Positions 7,778 to 16,874 are shown, counted from the first letter of the stretch. The stretch is DNA of 33,494 nt from Pedobacter schmidteae (GCA_945901155.1 CAMDKO010000022.1:1-33494), one strand, 5' to 3'. Numbers and translations are program-made. Notes: generated by a model from the letters alone, not told the origin.

Positions 7778-8575
7778 TTAATTGATGAAAATACTGTTTA
7801 ATAATGCGGCAAGATGTATTCCACCTTTTAGTAATTGCTGATTAGCGGTTTCCAGGTTATCGTATATATATCTGTAGCTGAGTTTATCTCCAGATTTTAC
7901 CTTTGAATACAGGCCTTCACTTATTTTATAGGAATCAGTGATCCATTGTGCAGGGCCTTCTAACTGAAGAGATTGTAATTTGTATTTGTCAATGAAATTT
8001 ATAGAGTTGGTATATTCAGTATAACTCAAATCTTGTGATTCAATCAGATCACTATCCCAAACCCGATGCAAGTTTGTGTTTTGACCAAACCAGGTTAATT
8101 GTATTTTATTTCCTCCCAGATCTTCAAAGTGGCCGGTATGCATGGGCTGATGAATATCTCCAACCAGATGGATCAGTATTTTGAGGTACATGACTTTTTT
8201 ATCCTGAGCAAGTGATTTGTTTTTTAGTTCTGAACTCAAAAAAAGTATTTTGGTATAGGCATCGGTAACTGTATCTCTTTTTAATGCATAATCCAATTGG
8301 TCCATGGTTAATCCGGCAGGCAGGTTGATATAATGCCAGTTACCTAAATAATTATATGCCGGTTCTGATTTTATAAAGTCGGCCCAGTTGCTGGCCATAG
8401 CCATGGATTCTGTACCAAGAATATTTTTTACTTCCCCTTTTGCTTTTTTACTCAAATAGCTCTCTGCAACCTGTCCAACTACCCTGTGACCAAGCATTCC
8501 CCAGGCCATACTTTGACATGGGATATAGAGCAGCGTTCCAAAAAGGAATAGTTTTTTCAAAGACAAAATGTTCAT
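7778..8575 (-). CDS. S1/P1-family zinc-dependent nuclease, exported
   Basis: I use ATG 8575 (265 residues); the longer frame begins with a TTG two codons upstream. The signal peptide ends at SMA before Trp25, and this Trp becomes the N-terminal zinc ligand of the mature enzyme. The full set of zinc ligands is visible: Trp25 and His30 (WGMLGH), Asp in NWADFIKS, His in NWHYINLP, His/Asp/His in HLVGDIHQPMH, and His/Asp in HRVWD. The family cleaves single-stranded DNA and RNA and 3'-nucleotides, here in the periplasm or medium, probably for nucleotide scavenging. It starts just 7 bases after the lipoprotein gene. Confidence 0.93.
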   Translation of the reverse strand: MNILSLKKLFLFGTLLYIPCQSMAWGMLGHRVVGQVAESYLSKKAKGEVKNILGTESMAMASNWADFIKSEPAYNYLGNWHYINLPAGLTMDQLDYALKRDTVTDAYTKILFLSSELKNKSLAQDKKVMYLKILIHLVGDIHQPMHTGHFEDLGGNKIQLTWFGQNTNLHRVWDSDLIESQDLSYTEYTNSINFIDKYKLQSLQLEGPAQWITDSYKISEGLYSKVKSGDKLSYRYIYDNLETANQQLLKGGIHLAALLNSIFIN

Positions 8576-8582
8576 AATCAAG

Positions 8583-9086
8583 TTAATTTAGAGGTTTTTG
8601 AACGCAAATCGTTCTTTCTTTTAATGATAGCTTAAGTTGTAGATGCTGTTGTATACTCTCCAAATATAGGCTATCGGCAGTATTTTTTCTGATCACAAAT
8701 GCCGGTAGATATTGACCAATCCGATAGCATCCTGATATCTTTTGCTTAAAGTTTGATTTTGTAAAGGTTGCGGTAACAATTAGGGTATCTTTTTTTGTCA
8801 GGTAAGTTCCTTTGGCATATTCTGTCCAGGTTCCATTGTTAAAGCATGAGTCAGGATACATATTTACTTTCGCAAATGTTTGAATAGTAACATAAACAGA
8901 GTCGCATGAAAATCGAAACCGATGTTTGGAATACTGCAGTTTTTGATCCTGGAAATCCACACTATCTTCTTCCCATGTACCCTGAAAACTTTCTGTTCCG
9001 ATTCCCTGAAGATTTGGGTTGAATTTACAGGATGTAAAAGCAAGAAGGCTTAAGATTAAGAAGAAAAAATAGGGGTGTTTTGCCAT
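8583..9086 (-). CDS. Small lipoprotein of unknown function
   Basis: A 167-residue lipoprotein: MAKHPYFFFLILSLLAFTSC places the lipobox cysteine at about residue 20. The rest is predicted beta-rich (QGTWEEDSVDFQD, then RFRFSCDSVYVTIQTF) with further cysteines that could form disulfides. The layout resembles a lipocalin-like lipoprotein. I do not recognise a family. It lies between fumC and the S1/P1 nuclease, seven bases ahead of the latter, so the two are probably cotranscribed; an envelope-associated role is all that can be inferred. Confidence 0.8.
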   Translation of the reverse strand: MAKHPYFFFLILSLLAFTSCKFNPNLQGIGTESFQGTWEEDSVDFQDQKLQYSKHRFRFSCDSVYVTIQTFAKVNMYPDSCFNNGTWTEYAKGTYLTKKDTLIVTATFTKSNFKQKISGCYRIGQYLPAFVIRKNTADSLYLESIQQHLQLKLSLKERTICVQKPLN

Positions 9087-9100
9087 TTTTATATTTTAAA

Positions 9101-9126
9101 CCTCTCCGGGTATAAATACGGAGAGG
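9101..9126 (-). terminator. Hairpin between fumC and the lipoprotein gene
   Basis: Perfect 8-bp inverted repeat, CCTCTCCG at 9101-9108 and CGGAGAGG at 9119-9126, with a 10-nt loop. On the minus strand it is followed by TTTAAAATATAAAAATGG, a weak and interrupted T-run. It lies 9 bases beyond the fumC stop and 14 bases before the lipoprotein ATG. It may be an attenuating terminator, an mRNA 3'-end stabiliser, or part of the lipoprotein gene leader. Confidence 0.6.
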
Positions 9127-9134
9127 TAAATGAA

Positions 9135-10532
9135 TTATTTTAGTCCGCCAATCATATCTTCAGGACGTACCCATTGGTCAAATTGCTCATTGCTCAATAA
9201 ACCCAGGTCAAGAGCAGCTTCTCTGAGTGATTTATTTTCTTTCAATGCTTTTTTGGCAATTTTTGCTGCATTTTCGTATCCAATGTGTGGATTCAAAGCA
9301 GTAACTAGCATCAACGAGTTTTCAAGATGTTTTTTGATGCCCTCGTAATTTGGTTCTATACCTGATGCGCAATTATTTGTAAATGAAACACATGCATCAC
9401 CAATTAATCGTGCAGATTGCAGAAAATTAGCCGCCATTACTGGTTTGAAAACGTTCAGTTCATAATGTCCGTTTGATCCTGCTATGCTTATGGTAACATC
9501 ATTACCCATAACCTGTGCCGCAACCATAGTTACTGCCTCATTTTGAGTCGGGTTAACTTTTCCGGGCATTATTGAAGATCCTGGTTCATTATCTGGAATG
9601 TGGATCTCTCCAATTCCGGAACGCGGGCCGGAAGCAAGAAGACGTATATCATTTGCGATCTTCATCAGCGAAACTGCAATTTGTTTCAAGGCTCCATGGG
9701 TTTCTACTATGGCATCGTGCGCTGCAAGTGCTTCAAATTTATTTTCTGCTGTTATAAATGGCAGTCCCGTAAACTTTGCGATATAATCTGCAACTTTTAC
9801 ATCATATCCCTTTGGAGTGTTGATACCGGTACCTACCGCGGTTCCTCCTAATGCCAGTTCAGATAAATGGTCTAGAGTATTTCTGAGCGCTTTTAGTCCG
9901 TGGTTAAGTTGTGAAACATATCCCGAAAATTCTTGACCTAATGTTAAAGGGGTTGCATCCATTAAGTGAGTACGACCAATCTTAACAACATCTTTAAATT
10001 TTTCAACTTTCAATTGAAGCGCATCACGAAGTTTCTCAACTCCCGGAATGGTTACTTCTGATACCATTTTATAAGCCGCAATGTGCATAGCTGTTGGATA
10101 GGTGTCATTGGATGATTGCGATTTATTTACATCGTCATTGGGGTGAACAAATGTTGTGCCTTCACCCAGCTTATTGCCTTGCAGCACATGAGATCGATTT
10201 GCGATCACCTCATTTACGTTCATGTTAGATTGCGTACCAGATCCTGTTTGCCAGATTACCAGAGGAAACTCAGAAGCTAGTTTACCTTCAAGAATTTCAT
10301 CACAAACCTGGGCAATGAGATCGCGTTTCTCAACAGATAAGATTCCACTGTCTGCATTTGTAAATGCCGCCGCTTTTTTAAGGAAGGCAAAAGCTTCAAT
10401 TATTTCCGTAGGCATAGATGCCTCGGGTCCAATCTTGAAATTATTTCTTGAACGTTCGGTTTGTGCTCCCCAGTATTTATCTGCAGGCACCTTTACTTCG
10501 CCCATGGTATCGTGTTCTACTCTGTAATTCAT
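9135..10532 (-). CDS. fumC: Fumarate hydratase, class II
   Basis: Catalyses reversible hydration of fumarate to malate in the citric acid cycle, as an iron-independent homotetramer in the cytoplasm. The 465-residue length matches E. coli FumC. The signature loop [11 protein letters not shown] (about residues 317-327) and the substrate-binding segments [12 protein letters not shown] and [16 protein letters not shown] are present. The start [28 protein letters not shown] is standard. A hairpin follows the gene, and a -7-like element precedes it at 10558-10565. Confidence 0.97.
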   Translation of the reverse strand: MNYRVEHDTMGEVKVPADKYWGAQTERSRNNFKIGPEASMPTEIIEAFAFLKKAAAFTNADSGILSVEKRDLIAQVCDEILEGKLASEFPLVIWQTGSGTQSNMNVNEVIANRSHVLQGNKLGEGTTFVHPNDDVNKSQSSNDTYPTAMHIAAYKMVSEVTIPGVEKLRDALQLKVEKFKDVVKIGRTHLMDATPLTLGQEFSGYVSQLNHGLKALRNTLDHLSELALGGTAVGTGINTPKGYDVKVADYIAKFTGLPFITAENKFEALAAHDAIVETHGALKQIAVSLMKIANDIRLLASGPRSGIGEIHIPDNEPGSSIMPGKVNPTQNEAVTMVAAQVMGNDVTISIAGSNGHYELNVFKPVMAANFLQSARLIGDACVSFTNNCASGIEPNYEGIKKHLENSLMLVTALNPHIGYENAAKIAKKALKENKSLREAALDLGLLSNEQFDQWVRPEDMIGGLK

Positions 10533-10557
10533 CGGAATGAAATTAGTTGTTTTGCTA

Positions 10558-10565
10558 CAAATTTA
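10558..10565 (-). promoter_or_regulatory. Candidate -7 element for fumC
   Basis: TAAATTTG on the minus strand fits TAnnTTTG and lies 25 bases upstream of the fumC ATG, giving a leader of about 20 bases. No TTTG at the canonical 17-19-base spacing; the nearest is 24 bases upstream of the element (10590-10593). Confidence 0.45.
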
Positions 10566-10652
10566 GATTTTTTTACCTAGTGTCACTGCCAAAAATTCAG
10601 ATTTTACCATCTTTTATTCTAATATATTGTGAAGTGTTTATAACTCTTTTCT

Positions 10653-10681
10653 TTTGCTGATTGTAATATTTTATAATTTTC
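10653..10681 (+). promoter_or_regulatory. Weak promoter-like pair for the beta-lactamase-family gene
   Basis: TTTG at 10653-10656 is followed after 17 bases by TAATTTTC at 10674-10681, one mismatch from TAnnTTTG. It is 30 bases before the ATG at 10711. Confidence 0.3.
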
Positions 10682-10710
10682 AGTATTAAATTTTATATCT
10701 AACATTTTTG

Positions 10711-11925
10711 ATGATCCATTATTTCCGTCACCTACTGATTATTTCGTCTTTTATTGTCCTTATTCAGGGCTGCAATTCCAATCCTATTGAAAAAAGAAAG
10801 AAGAGAACGCTTTCTGATGAGCAAGTAGATAGCATAGCTTTAATCTATGACCCTAAAAAGGCAGATAAAAGAATTGATGATTTTATGATGAATCTTCACA
10901 GAAAATCTGGCTTTAATGGAAATGTATTGGTAGCAAAAAAGGGAAAGATCATTTATGAGAAGGCAATTGGCTGGGCAGACCATTTACATCGCGACAGTCT
11001 GAAAATAAACTCAGTGTTTGAGCTGGCATCAGTTACCAAAATCTTTACTTCTACAGCGGTAATGATGTTGGTTGAAGATGGAAAGCTCAAATTGAATCAG
11101 GATGTTAAAGAATTTTTCCCTGATTTTCCATATCATGGCATTACGGTTAAACTGCTGTTGACTCACCGATCTGGTATGATGAATTATGTATATTTTGTTG
11201 ATGATCTTTGGAAGGCTCAAAAGAAAGATGAGCGTCCTGGTATTACCAATCAGGATGTTATGAAGTTAATTGCAGAGCACAAACCTACACCGTACATGAA
11301 ACCAGATAGAAAATTCCACTATAATAACTCTAATTATATGGTTTTGGGAGCTATTATTGAAAAGGTTAGCGGGCAGAAATTCTCACAATTTATGGCTGAA
11401 CATATTTTTAAGCCACTTGGAATGAAGCAAACTGCAGTTTATTCTAAGGCAGAATATACTAAGATTCCGGCAGATGTGGTTGGTCACGACAGAACGTGGC
11501 GTCGCTCTGTGGCACAGAATTTTCTGGATGGCCCGGTAGGCGATAAAGGCATCTATAGTACAATACATGATCTATTTCTGTTTGACAGGGCTATGCGTAA
11601 GGGTAGTTTATTAGATACATCAACTATGGATTCAATTTATACTCCTCGAAATGAGATGCAGAGAGGCCATTTCAATTATGGTTATGGATGGCGAACCTTT
11701 GTTGATGGCAAGCAAAAAGTAGTATATCATACCGGCTGGTGGCATGGATTTCGGCACATTTATCTTAGACAATTAGATAAAGATGTGACCGTTATTTTGT
11801 TAAGTAATCTTACCAATGGGAGTCTATTAAAGCTGGATGAGCTTTTTAACGCAGCGGGTATGCCGGTTGTTCGAAGAAGTGCGTATTCCGGAAGTGGACA
11901 GAATTCAGTTTCGGACGACGATTAA
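10711..11925 (+). CDS. Serine hydrolase of the beta-lactamase (class C/PBP-like) family, lipoprotein
   Basis: I start at ATG 10711 (404 residues); a TTG one codon earlier is the only alternative. A lipobox LIQGC puts the lipid on Cys21. The hydrolase domain carries Ser107-Val-Thr-Lys110 (SxxK), Tyr204-Asn-Asn206 (YxN) and an HTG triad in YHTGWWHGF, which replaces KTG. These are the class C beta-lactamase/esterase EstB motifs. Likely a periplasm-facing peptidase or esterase acting on D-amino-acid peptides or small esters rather than an antibiotic-resistance enzyme. Single gene, convergent with polA. Confidence 0.9.
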   Translation: MIHYFRHLLIISSFIVLIQGCNSNPIEKRKKRTLSDEQVDSIALIYDPKKADKRIDDFMMNLHRKSGFNGNVLVAKKGKIIYEKAIGWADHLHRDSLKINSVFELASVTKIFTSTAVMMLVEDGKLKLNQDVKEFFPDFPYHGITVKLLLTHRSGMMNYVYFVDDLWKAQKKDERPGITNQDVMKLIAEHKPTPYMKPDRKFHYNNSNYMVLGAIIEKVSGQKFSQFMAEHIFKPLGMKQTAVYSKAEYTKIPADVVGHDRTWRRSVAQNFLDGPVGDKGIYSTIHDLFLFDRAMRKGSLLDTSTMDSIYTPRNEMQRGHFNYGYGWRTFVDGKQKVVYHTGWWHGFRHIYLRQLDKDVTVILLSNLTNGSLLKLDELFNAAGMPVVRRSAYSGSGQNSVSDDD

Positions 11926-11983
11926 TAAAGTACTATTTTCAGAATATACGTATCAATAAAACCCTTTAAATTCAAGCATAAAA

Positions 11984-14800
11984 TTAATGTGCTTCAAGCC
12001 AGTTACTGCCTTCGCCAACTTCTACCAGAATAGGTACTTTCATGTCAATTGCATTTTTCATGCGGCTTTCAATGATCTTTTTCATGATCTCAATTTCTGC
12101 CTTCGGCACATCGAATACTAATTCGTCATGTACCTGCATGGTCATTTTAGAATTTAGCTTTTGGTCAATTATATCTTGATGAATTCGGATCATTGCGATT
12201 TTGATCATATCTGCAGCAGAACCCTGTATTGGGGCATTTATTGCATTTCGCTCTGCAAAGCCGCGTACCGTCTGGTTAGCTGAATTTATATCTCTTAGGT
12301 ATCGTCTTCTGCCCATAATTGTTTCAACATATCCATTTTCTCTGGCAAAATTCATGGTATCGTTCATGTATTTCTTAATTCCGGGATAGGTATTGAAATA
12401 GTTTTCAATTATTTCACCTGCCTCTTTTCTTGGGATACCCAAATTTTGCGAAAGTCCAAATGCGGATTGCCCGTAAATAATTCCAAAGTTTACAGCTTTT
12501 GCATTTCTTCTTTGGGTAGAGCTTACCTCTTCTAGGCTAATTCCATAAACCTTTGCTGCCGTGGCGGTATGAATATCATGGCCCTGAACAAAGGCTTCCA
12601 TCATGTTTTCATCCTTGCTGATCTCTGCAATTATCCTCAGTTCAATCTGGGAATAATCGGCCGAAAGTAGAACATGATCTATATCCCTAGGGATAAAAGC
12701 TTTCCGCACTTCCTTACCCCGCTCGGTACGCACTGGAATATTTTGCAGGTTGGGGTTATTTGAGCTTAATCTTCCGGTGGCTGCAACAGCCTGATTGTAG
12801 GAAGTATGAATTCGACCTGTTTTCTTATTGATCATTTGTGGCAATGCATCAACATAGGTTGATTTGAGCTTTTGGAGCTGTCTGAAATCAAGAATATCGG
12901 CAACAATATCACTTTTATTTGCGAGCCTGCTAAGTACTTCTTCACCAGTTTGGTACTGCCCTGTTTTTGTTTTTTTTGCCTGAGGGTCTAGCATAAGTTT
13001 ATCAAAAAGTACTTCTCCCAATTGTTTTGGGGATGCGATATTGAATTTTACGCCAGCCTTTTCATATATCGTTTTTTCGAGCTGTCTTAAATCTGTTTCA
13101 AGAATTTTAGAAATCTCTACGAGTGCATTCTGATCTATTTTTACACCTTCTCGCTCAATGTCAGCGAGGACATAAACCAGCGGATTTTCAATTTCAACCG
13201 CTAATTTCCATGCATTTACAGATTTAAGAATAGGTTCGAAGGTATTTTTTAACTGAAGGGTAATGTCGGCATCTTCGGCTGCATACTCCTTAACCAGTTC
13301 AACATCAATATCCCGCATACTTCCCTGATTTTTGCCTTTTTGTCCAATCAGACTAGTGATACTCACCGGGCTATATTGAAGATAGTTTTCGGCAAGCAGG
13401 TCCATGTTATGGCGGGAATCTGGATCAATCAGGTAATGCGCAAGCATGGTATCAAAAAGCTCACCTTGAATATGAATACCATACCAGTTAAGAACAAGAA
13501 TGTCATATTTCAGATTCTGTCCGATCTTAGTTATTTCAGGGTTTTCAAGTACAAACTTGAATTCATTCAAGGTATTTTGACAATCAATTTGATCAGTAGA
13601 TAATGGAATATACCATCCTTGTCCAGGTTTGATACTGAATGAAAGGCCAACTAGCTCACAATCATTGGCATCCAGGCTGGTTGTTTCAGTGTCAAAACAG
13701 AATGATTTTTGAGAGGCTAATAAAGTAATGAGGGATGCTCTTTTTTCAAAGGTATTAGCCAGCTCATAATGATGAGCGGTGTTGTGAATATTTTTTAAAA
13801 CTACCGGGGTATCGTTATAGTTTGAATCATTTCTGTCATTTTCAGTAGTATCATTCTGCAAATTGTTAGCTCCAAAAAGATCCATTTGACCATTTTTTGT
13901 AGTTCCAGTTTTAACTTCAGCAACAGTGAAATCTTCTCCAAATACTCGACGACCAAGCGTGCGAAATTCTAGTTCAGCAAAAAGAGCCTCTAATACTTCA
14001 CGATTAGGTTGGTCAACATGTAATGCATCAACATCCAAATCAACTGGAGCATTGAGCAGAATGGTTGCCAGTTTTTTAGAAATCAGACCCTGTTCTGCAA
14101 AATTTTCAACGTTCTCTTTTAATTTACCTTTAAGTTCATGGCTATTTTTAATGATATTCTCTATTGAACCATATTGTTTGATTAGCAGTTTTGCTGTTTT
14201 TTCGCCAATTCCAGGTATTCCTGGGATATTGTCGACTGCGTCTCCCCATAGCCCAAGAATATCGATTACTTGATCAACATGATCGATTTCCCATTTTTCA
14301 AGGATCTCTTTTACGCCCAGAATCTCCATCCCATTACCCATTCTTGCGGGCTTATAAATGAGAATATTTTCTGAAACTAGCTGACCAAAATCCTTATCGG
14401 GAGTCATACAGTAAACAGTAAAGCCCTCTTTTTCGGCCTTTTTGGCTAATGTTCCAATTAGGTCATCGGCTTCATATCCATCACAAAAAATTACAGGAAT
14501 ATTAAAACCTTCAATTAATCGGACGATGTAAGGAATGGCTGCAGATAGATCTTCTGGCATTGCCTCGCGGTGTGCCTTATAGGCAGCAAAATCGGTGTGA
14601 CGCTCAGTAGGAGCTGAAGTGTCAAATACCACGGCCATGTGACTTGGATTTTCCTTTTTCAAAACTTCCAGAAGGGTGTTTGTGAATCCCATGATGGCCG
14701 ATGTGTTCAAGCCACCAGAAGTGAATCTGGGATTTTTGCTAAGGGCAAAATGGGCCCGGTATATTAATGCAAATGCATCTAAGAGAAATAGTTTTTTCAT
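11984..14800 (-). CDS. polA: DNA polymerase I
   Basis: A full-length 938-residue family A polymerase that fills gaps in excision repair and removes Okazaki primers. Domain order: 5'-3' exonuclease (about 1-290, with the GYEADDLIG and GDAVDNIPGIPGIGEKTA metal/DNA motifs), 3'-5' exonuclease (about 345-530) and polymerase (about 550-938). The proofreading residues are kept (FDTETTSLD, GQNLKYDIL, YAAEDADITL), unlike many family members. Polymerase motifs: SADYSQIELRI (A), RRNAKAVNFGIIYGQ (B) and QVHDELVFDV (C). It is last in a minus-strand run that includes tag and an alkyltransferase-like gene. Confidence 0.98.
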   Translation of the reverse strand: MKKLFLLDAFALIYRAHFALSKNPRFTSGGLNTSAIMGFTNTLLEVLKKENPSHMAVVFDTSAPTERHTDFAAYKAHREAMPEDLSAAIPYIVRLIEGFNIPVIFCDGYEADDLIGTLAKKAEKEGFTVYCMTPDKDFGQLVSENILIYKPARMGNGMEILGVKEILEKWEIDHVDQVIDILGLWGDAVDNIPGIPGIGEKTAKLLIKQYGSIENIIKNSHELKGKLKENVENFAEQGLISKKLATILLNAPVDLDVDALHVDQPNREVLEALFAELEFRTLGRRVFGEDFTVAEVKTGTTKNGQMDLFGANNLQNDTTENDRNDSNYNDTPVVLKNIHNTAHHYELANTFEKRASLITLLASQKSFCFDTETTSLDANDCELVGLSFSIKPGQGWYIPLSTDQIDCQNTLNEFKFVLENPEITKIGQNLKYDILVLNWYGIHIQGELFDTMLAHYLIDPDSRHNMDLLAENYLQYSPVSITSLIGQKGKNQGSMRDIDVELVKEYAAEDADITLQLKNTFEPILKSVNAWKLAVEIENPLVYVLADIEREGVKIDQNALVEISKILETDLRQLEKTIYEKAGVKFNIASPKQLGEVLFDKLMLDPQAKKTKTGQYQTGEEVLSRLANKSDIVADILDFRQLQKLKSTYVDALPQMINKKTGRIHTSYNQAVAATGRLSSNNPNLQNIPVRTERGKEVRKAFIPRDIDHVLLSADYSQIELRIIAEISKDENMMEAFVQGHDIHTATAAKVYGISLEEVSSTQRRNAKAVNFGIIYGQSAFGLSQNLGIPRKEAGEIIENYFNTYPGIKKYMNDTMNFARENGYVETIMGRRRYLRDINSANQTVRGFAERNAINAPIQGSAADMIKIAMIRIHQDIIDQKLNSKMTMQVHDELVFDVPKAEIEIMKKIIESRMKNAIDMKVPILVEVGEGSNWLEAH

Positions 14801-14837
14801 TTGAATACTAATCTTTTTGAGGTAAAACCTCTAATTT

Positions 14838-15407
14838 TTATCTGGCTATGCAGCCTTCGATATGGTCATTTATCATTCCTGTAGCTTGCATATAAGCATA
14901 GCAGATGGTTGTGCCAAAAAATTTAAACCCTCTTTTTTTCATGTCTAAACTTATACGGTCTGAAAGCTCAGTTCTTGCCGGAGCATTTTTATGATCTGTA
15001 TAGGTATTTATTATTGGTTTTTTATCGGGTAAAAACCCCCAGATATAATTTGAAAATGATCCAAATTTTTGTTGAATTTCCATAAATAATCTGGCATTGT
15101 TGAGGGTAGAATTTATCTTTAACCTGTTTCTAATTATACCTTGATCCATTAATAATTGTTCAACATCTTGTTCTGTGAATTCTGCTACTTTTTGGGCATC
15201 AAAATTTGCAAATGCTTTTCGGTAATTTTCGCGTTTTCTTAAAATGGTAATCCAACTTAATCCAGCTTGTGCACTTTCTAGAATAAGAAATTCAAACAAA
15301 GTTTGATCAGTATAAACTGGTTTGCCCCATTCCTCATCATGATACCGAACATACAATGGATCTGTACCACACCAGGCACACCTGATTATATTTTTATTTA
15401 GATCCAA
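14838..15407 (-). CDS. tag: DNA-3-methyladenine glycosylase I
   Basis: Removes 3-methyladenine from alkylated DNA to open base-excision repair. The 189-residue length matches E. coli Tag (187). The N-terminal RCAWCGTDPLYVRYHDEEWG carries the zinc cysteines and the conserved HDEEWG; AGLSWITILRKRENYRKAF and GTTICYAYMQATGMINDH complete the fold. The start is TTG at 15407: an in-frame TAA lies 6 bases upstream and no ATG is close enough to keep the zinc motif. A 37-base gap with a small hairpin (GAGGT/ACCTC, 14819-14831) leads to polA, so polA may be cotranscribed. Confidence 0.95.
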   Translation of the reverse strand: MDLNKNIIRCAWCGTDPLYVRYHDEEWGKPVYTDQTLFEFLILESAQAGLSWITILRKRENYRKAFANFDAQKVAEFTEQDVEQLLMDQGIIRNRLKINSTLNNARLFMEIQQKFGSFSNYIWGFLPDKKPIINTYTDHKNAPARTELSDRISLDMKKRGFKFFGTTICYAYMQATGMINDHIEGCIAR

Positions 15408-15457
15408 TTCTTTTTATTCATTTTGACATCAGAAAGCTAACTAATTTCAGCCATAGT

Positions 15458-15808
15458 TCAAATTGAATTAAAGTTCAACTCTTCCCAATATTCAAGCGCT
15501 CGGCGGTAGTGTGGAATAACGATTGATCCACCAACTAAATTTGCAATCATAAATATCTCGTTCATCTCATCAGTACTGACTCCTTCTTCATGGCATTTTC
15601 CAAGATGATATTTGATACAATCATCGCAGCGTAAAACCATTGATGCAACAAGACCTAGCATTTCCTTTGTTTTTACACTTAGTGCCCCATCGGCATACGT
15701 TGTTGTATCAAGTGCAATAAAGCGTTTGATATTAGTGTCCGCAGTTTCCATGATGCGGTCATTCATTTTAGTGCGATAAGCGTTAAATTCTTCGATCATT
15801 TTTCCCAT
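15458..15808 (-). CDS. Carboxymuconolactone decarboxylase / AhpD-like protein
   Basis: A 116-residue cytoplasmic protein of the CMD/AhpD superfamily. The AhpD catalytic layout is kept: Glu49, then Cys61-x2-Cys64-x3-His68 (CDDCIKYH), with Glu-to-Cys spacing of 12 as in AhpD; the intermediate AhpD histidine is Asp62. A redox-active CxxC makes a peroxidase- or disulfide-reductase-type role more likely than a decarboxylase. The gene is 50 bases upstream of tag and 20 bases after the alkyltransferase-like gene. Its role beside DNA-repair genes is not known; protection from alkyl hydroperoxides is one reading. Confidence 0.88.
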   Translation of the reverse strand: MGKMIEEFNAYRTKMNDRIMETADTNIKRFIALDTTTYADGALSVKTKEMLGLVASMVLRCDDCIKYHLGKCHEEGVSTDEMNEIFMIANLVGGSIVIPHYRRALEYWEELNFNSI

Positions 15809-15828
15809 ATCATCGTTCTGTTTTTACT

Positions 15829-16185
15829 TTACTTTAAATTCTGTTTTTTGTTAATTTCGAGCTCAATTGAAGGATCCCAGAATAGTTCTTTAAAATCTTT
15901 GATTTTGTCGTTTTCAATTTTAATACCTTCATTTTCTAATAATTGCTGCATCAAGTTTTCTGTTCCAAAATGAAATTTACCTGTAAGTAAACCATTTCTA
16001 TTGACCACTCTTTGCGCCGGCACCGGAGGATAGGCAGTATGTGCGGCATTCATGGCATAACCAACCATTCTTGCTGAACCCCTGGTTCCAAGGTAGGATG
16101 CTATTGCACCATAGGAAGTAACTCTTCCGGTGGGTATCAGTCTGACAACCTGATAAACCTGGTCATAAAAACTAAACTGTTCCAT
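15829..16185 (-). CDS. Alkyltransferase-like (ATL) protein, MGMT family without the active-site cysteine
   Basis: A 118-residue DNA-binding domain of the O6-alkylguanine-DNA alkyltransferase family. The region GRVTSYGAIASYLG is the helix-turn-helix, and GSARMVGYAMN includes the Arg39 finger that flips the base. The acceptor motif PCHRV is replaced by Pro56-Ala-Gln-Arg-Val60, so methyl transfer is impossible. ATL proteins bind O6-alkylguanine and hand it to nucleotide-excision repair, which is the likely function here. Its ATG follows the trmB stop directly (TAAATG), so the two are coupled. The C-terminal tail from about 90 is extra compared with minimal ATLs. Confidence 0.9.
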   Translation of the reverse strand: MEQFSFYDQVYQVVRLIPTGRVTSYGAIASYLGTRGSARMVGYAMNAAHTAYPPVPAQRVVNRNGLLTGKFHFGTENLMQQLLENEGIKIENDKIKDFKELFWDPSIELEINKKQNLK

Positions 16186-16836
16186 TTATTCGAAACTGAA
16201 TTTTAGGTAATTGATGTTTTTATCATTGGCAAGATACTTCTTCTCATAATATGTTTTTATGGAAAGCACCTCATCTGCTAATGACGAATTGTACAGATCA
16301 TCAGTCTGGGAATGGATTTTCAATCCCAGTTCTTCAATTTTTTGGCCAGTATAGGTATGTAAAAGATCGCTATCTGTTTTCAAGTGAATAGGTCCTTTTT
16401 CTATTAAAACCAGTTTATACATATTCAGGAACCTGGGCGAAGTAAGGCGTTTTTTTTCACGGCTGATCTGAGGTTGCGGGTCAGGAAACGTGATCCATAT
16501 TTCGGAAATTTCATTTTCTAAAAAATAATCGGTCAGATTTTCGATCTGAATCCTCAGAAAGGCAACATTTGGAATATTTTCTTCTATGGCAGTTTTTGCA
16601 CCTCTCCAAATTCGATTTCCTTTATAGTCAATCCCAATGAAGTTTATTTCAGGAAAAAGTCGGGCAAGATTTACAGTATATTCTCCTTTACCGCATCCTA
16701 ATTCAAGAATTACTGGGTATTTGTTCTTAAAATGTTGCTCAGCCCAATTACCTTTTAATATTTTTCCGTCTTCAAGTTCAATGACATTTTCAAAAGTTGT
16801 AATCTCTGCAAAGCGTCTTAGTTTATCCTTACCCAT
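16186..16836 (-). CDS. trmB: tRNA (guanine-N7)-methyltransferase
   Basis: SAM-dependent enzyme forming m7G46 in the tRNA variable loop. The 216-residue protein has the SAM motif [16 protein letters not shown] (about 41-56), the [15 protein letters not shown] segment and the [10 protein letters not shown] active-site region, where family members have FPDPW-type sequences. It begins the trmB/ATL/AhpD-like/tag/polA run and diverges from fcl across a very short promoter region. Confidence 0.95.
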   Translation of the reverse strand: MGKDKLRRFAEITTFENVIELEDGKILKGNWAEQHFKNKYPVILELGCGKGEYTVNLARLFPEINFIGIDYKGNRIWRGAKTAIEENIPNVAFLRIQIENLTDYFLENEISEIWITFPDPQPQISREKKRLTSPRFLNMYKLVLIEKGPIHLKTDSDLLHTYTGQKIEELGLKIHSQTDDLYNSSLADEVLSIKTYYEKKYLANDKNINYLKFSFE

Positions 16837-16854
16837 TTCTTATGTTAAAGCCTG

Positions 16855-16862
16855 TAAAAATA
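16855..16862 (-). promoter_or_regulatory. Candidate -7 element for trmB
   Basis: TATTTTTA on the minus strand matches TAnnTTTG except for the last base and lies 18 bases from the trmB ATG. It sits next to the fcl -7 element on the other strand. Confidence 0.3.
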
Positions 16863-16866
16863 GTTT

Positions 16867-16874
16867 TATCTTTG
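16867..16874 (+). promoter_or_regulatory. -7 promoter element of fcl
   Basis: TATCTTTG is an exact TAnnTTTG match 18 bases upstream of the TTG start at 16893. It falls downstream of the upstream in-frame ATG at 16842, which it would leave outside the transcript. No TTTG is seen at -33; TGTTAAA (16843-16849) is at about the right place. Confidence 0.5.

Noticed and set aside
9130-9348. Open frames opposite fumC (9130-9348, 9572-9851, 10222-10527)
   Set aside because: All are antisense to conserved fumC codons with no independent signals.
11926-11983. Terminator between the convergent beta-lactamase-family and polA genes
   Set aside because: Only a short palindrome (ATACGTAT) is present; no stem with a T-run was found.
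13926-14273. 115-residue open frame on the plus strand inside polA
   Set aside because: Antisense shadow of a strongly coding polA region.
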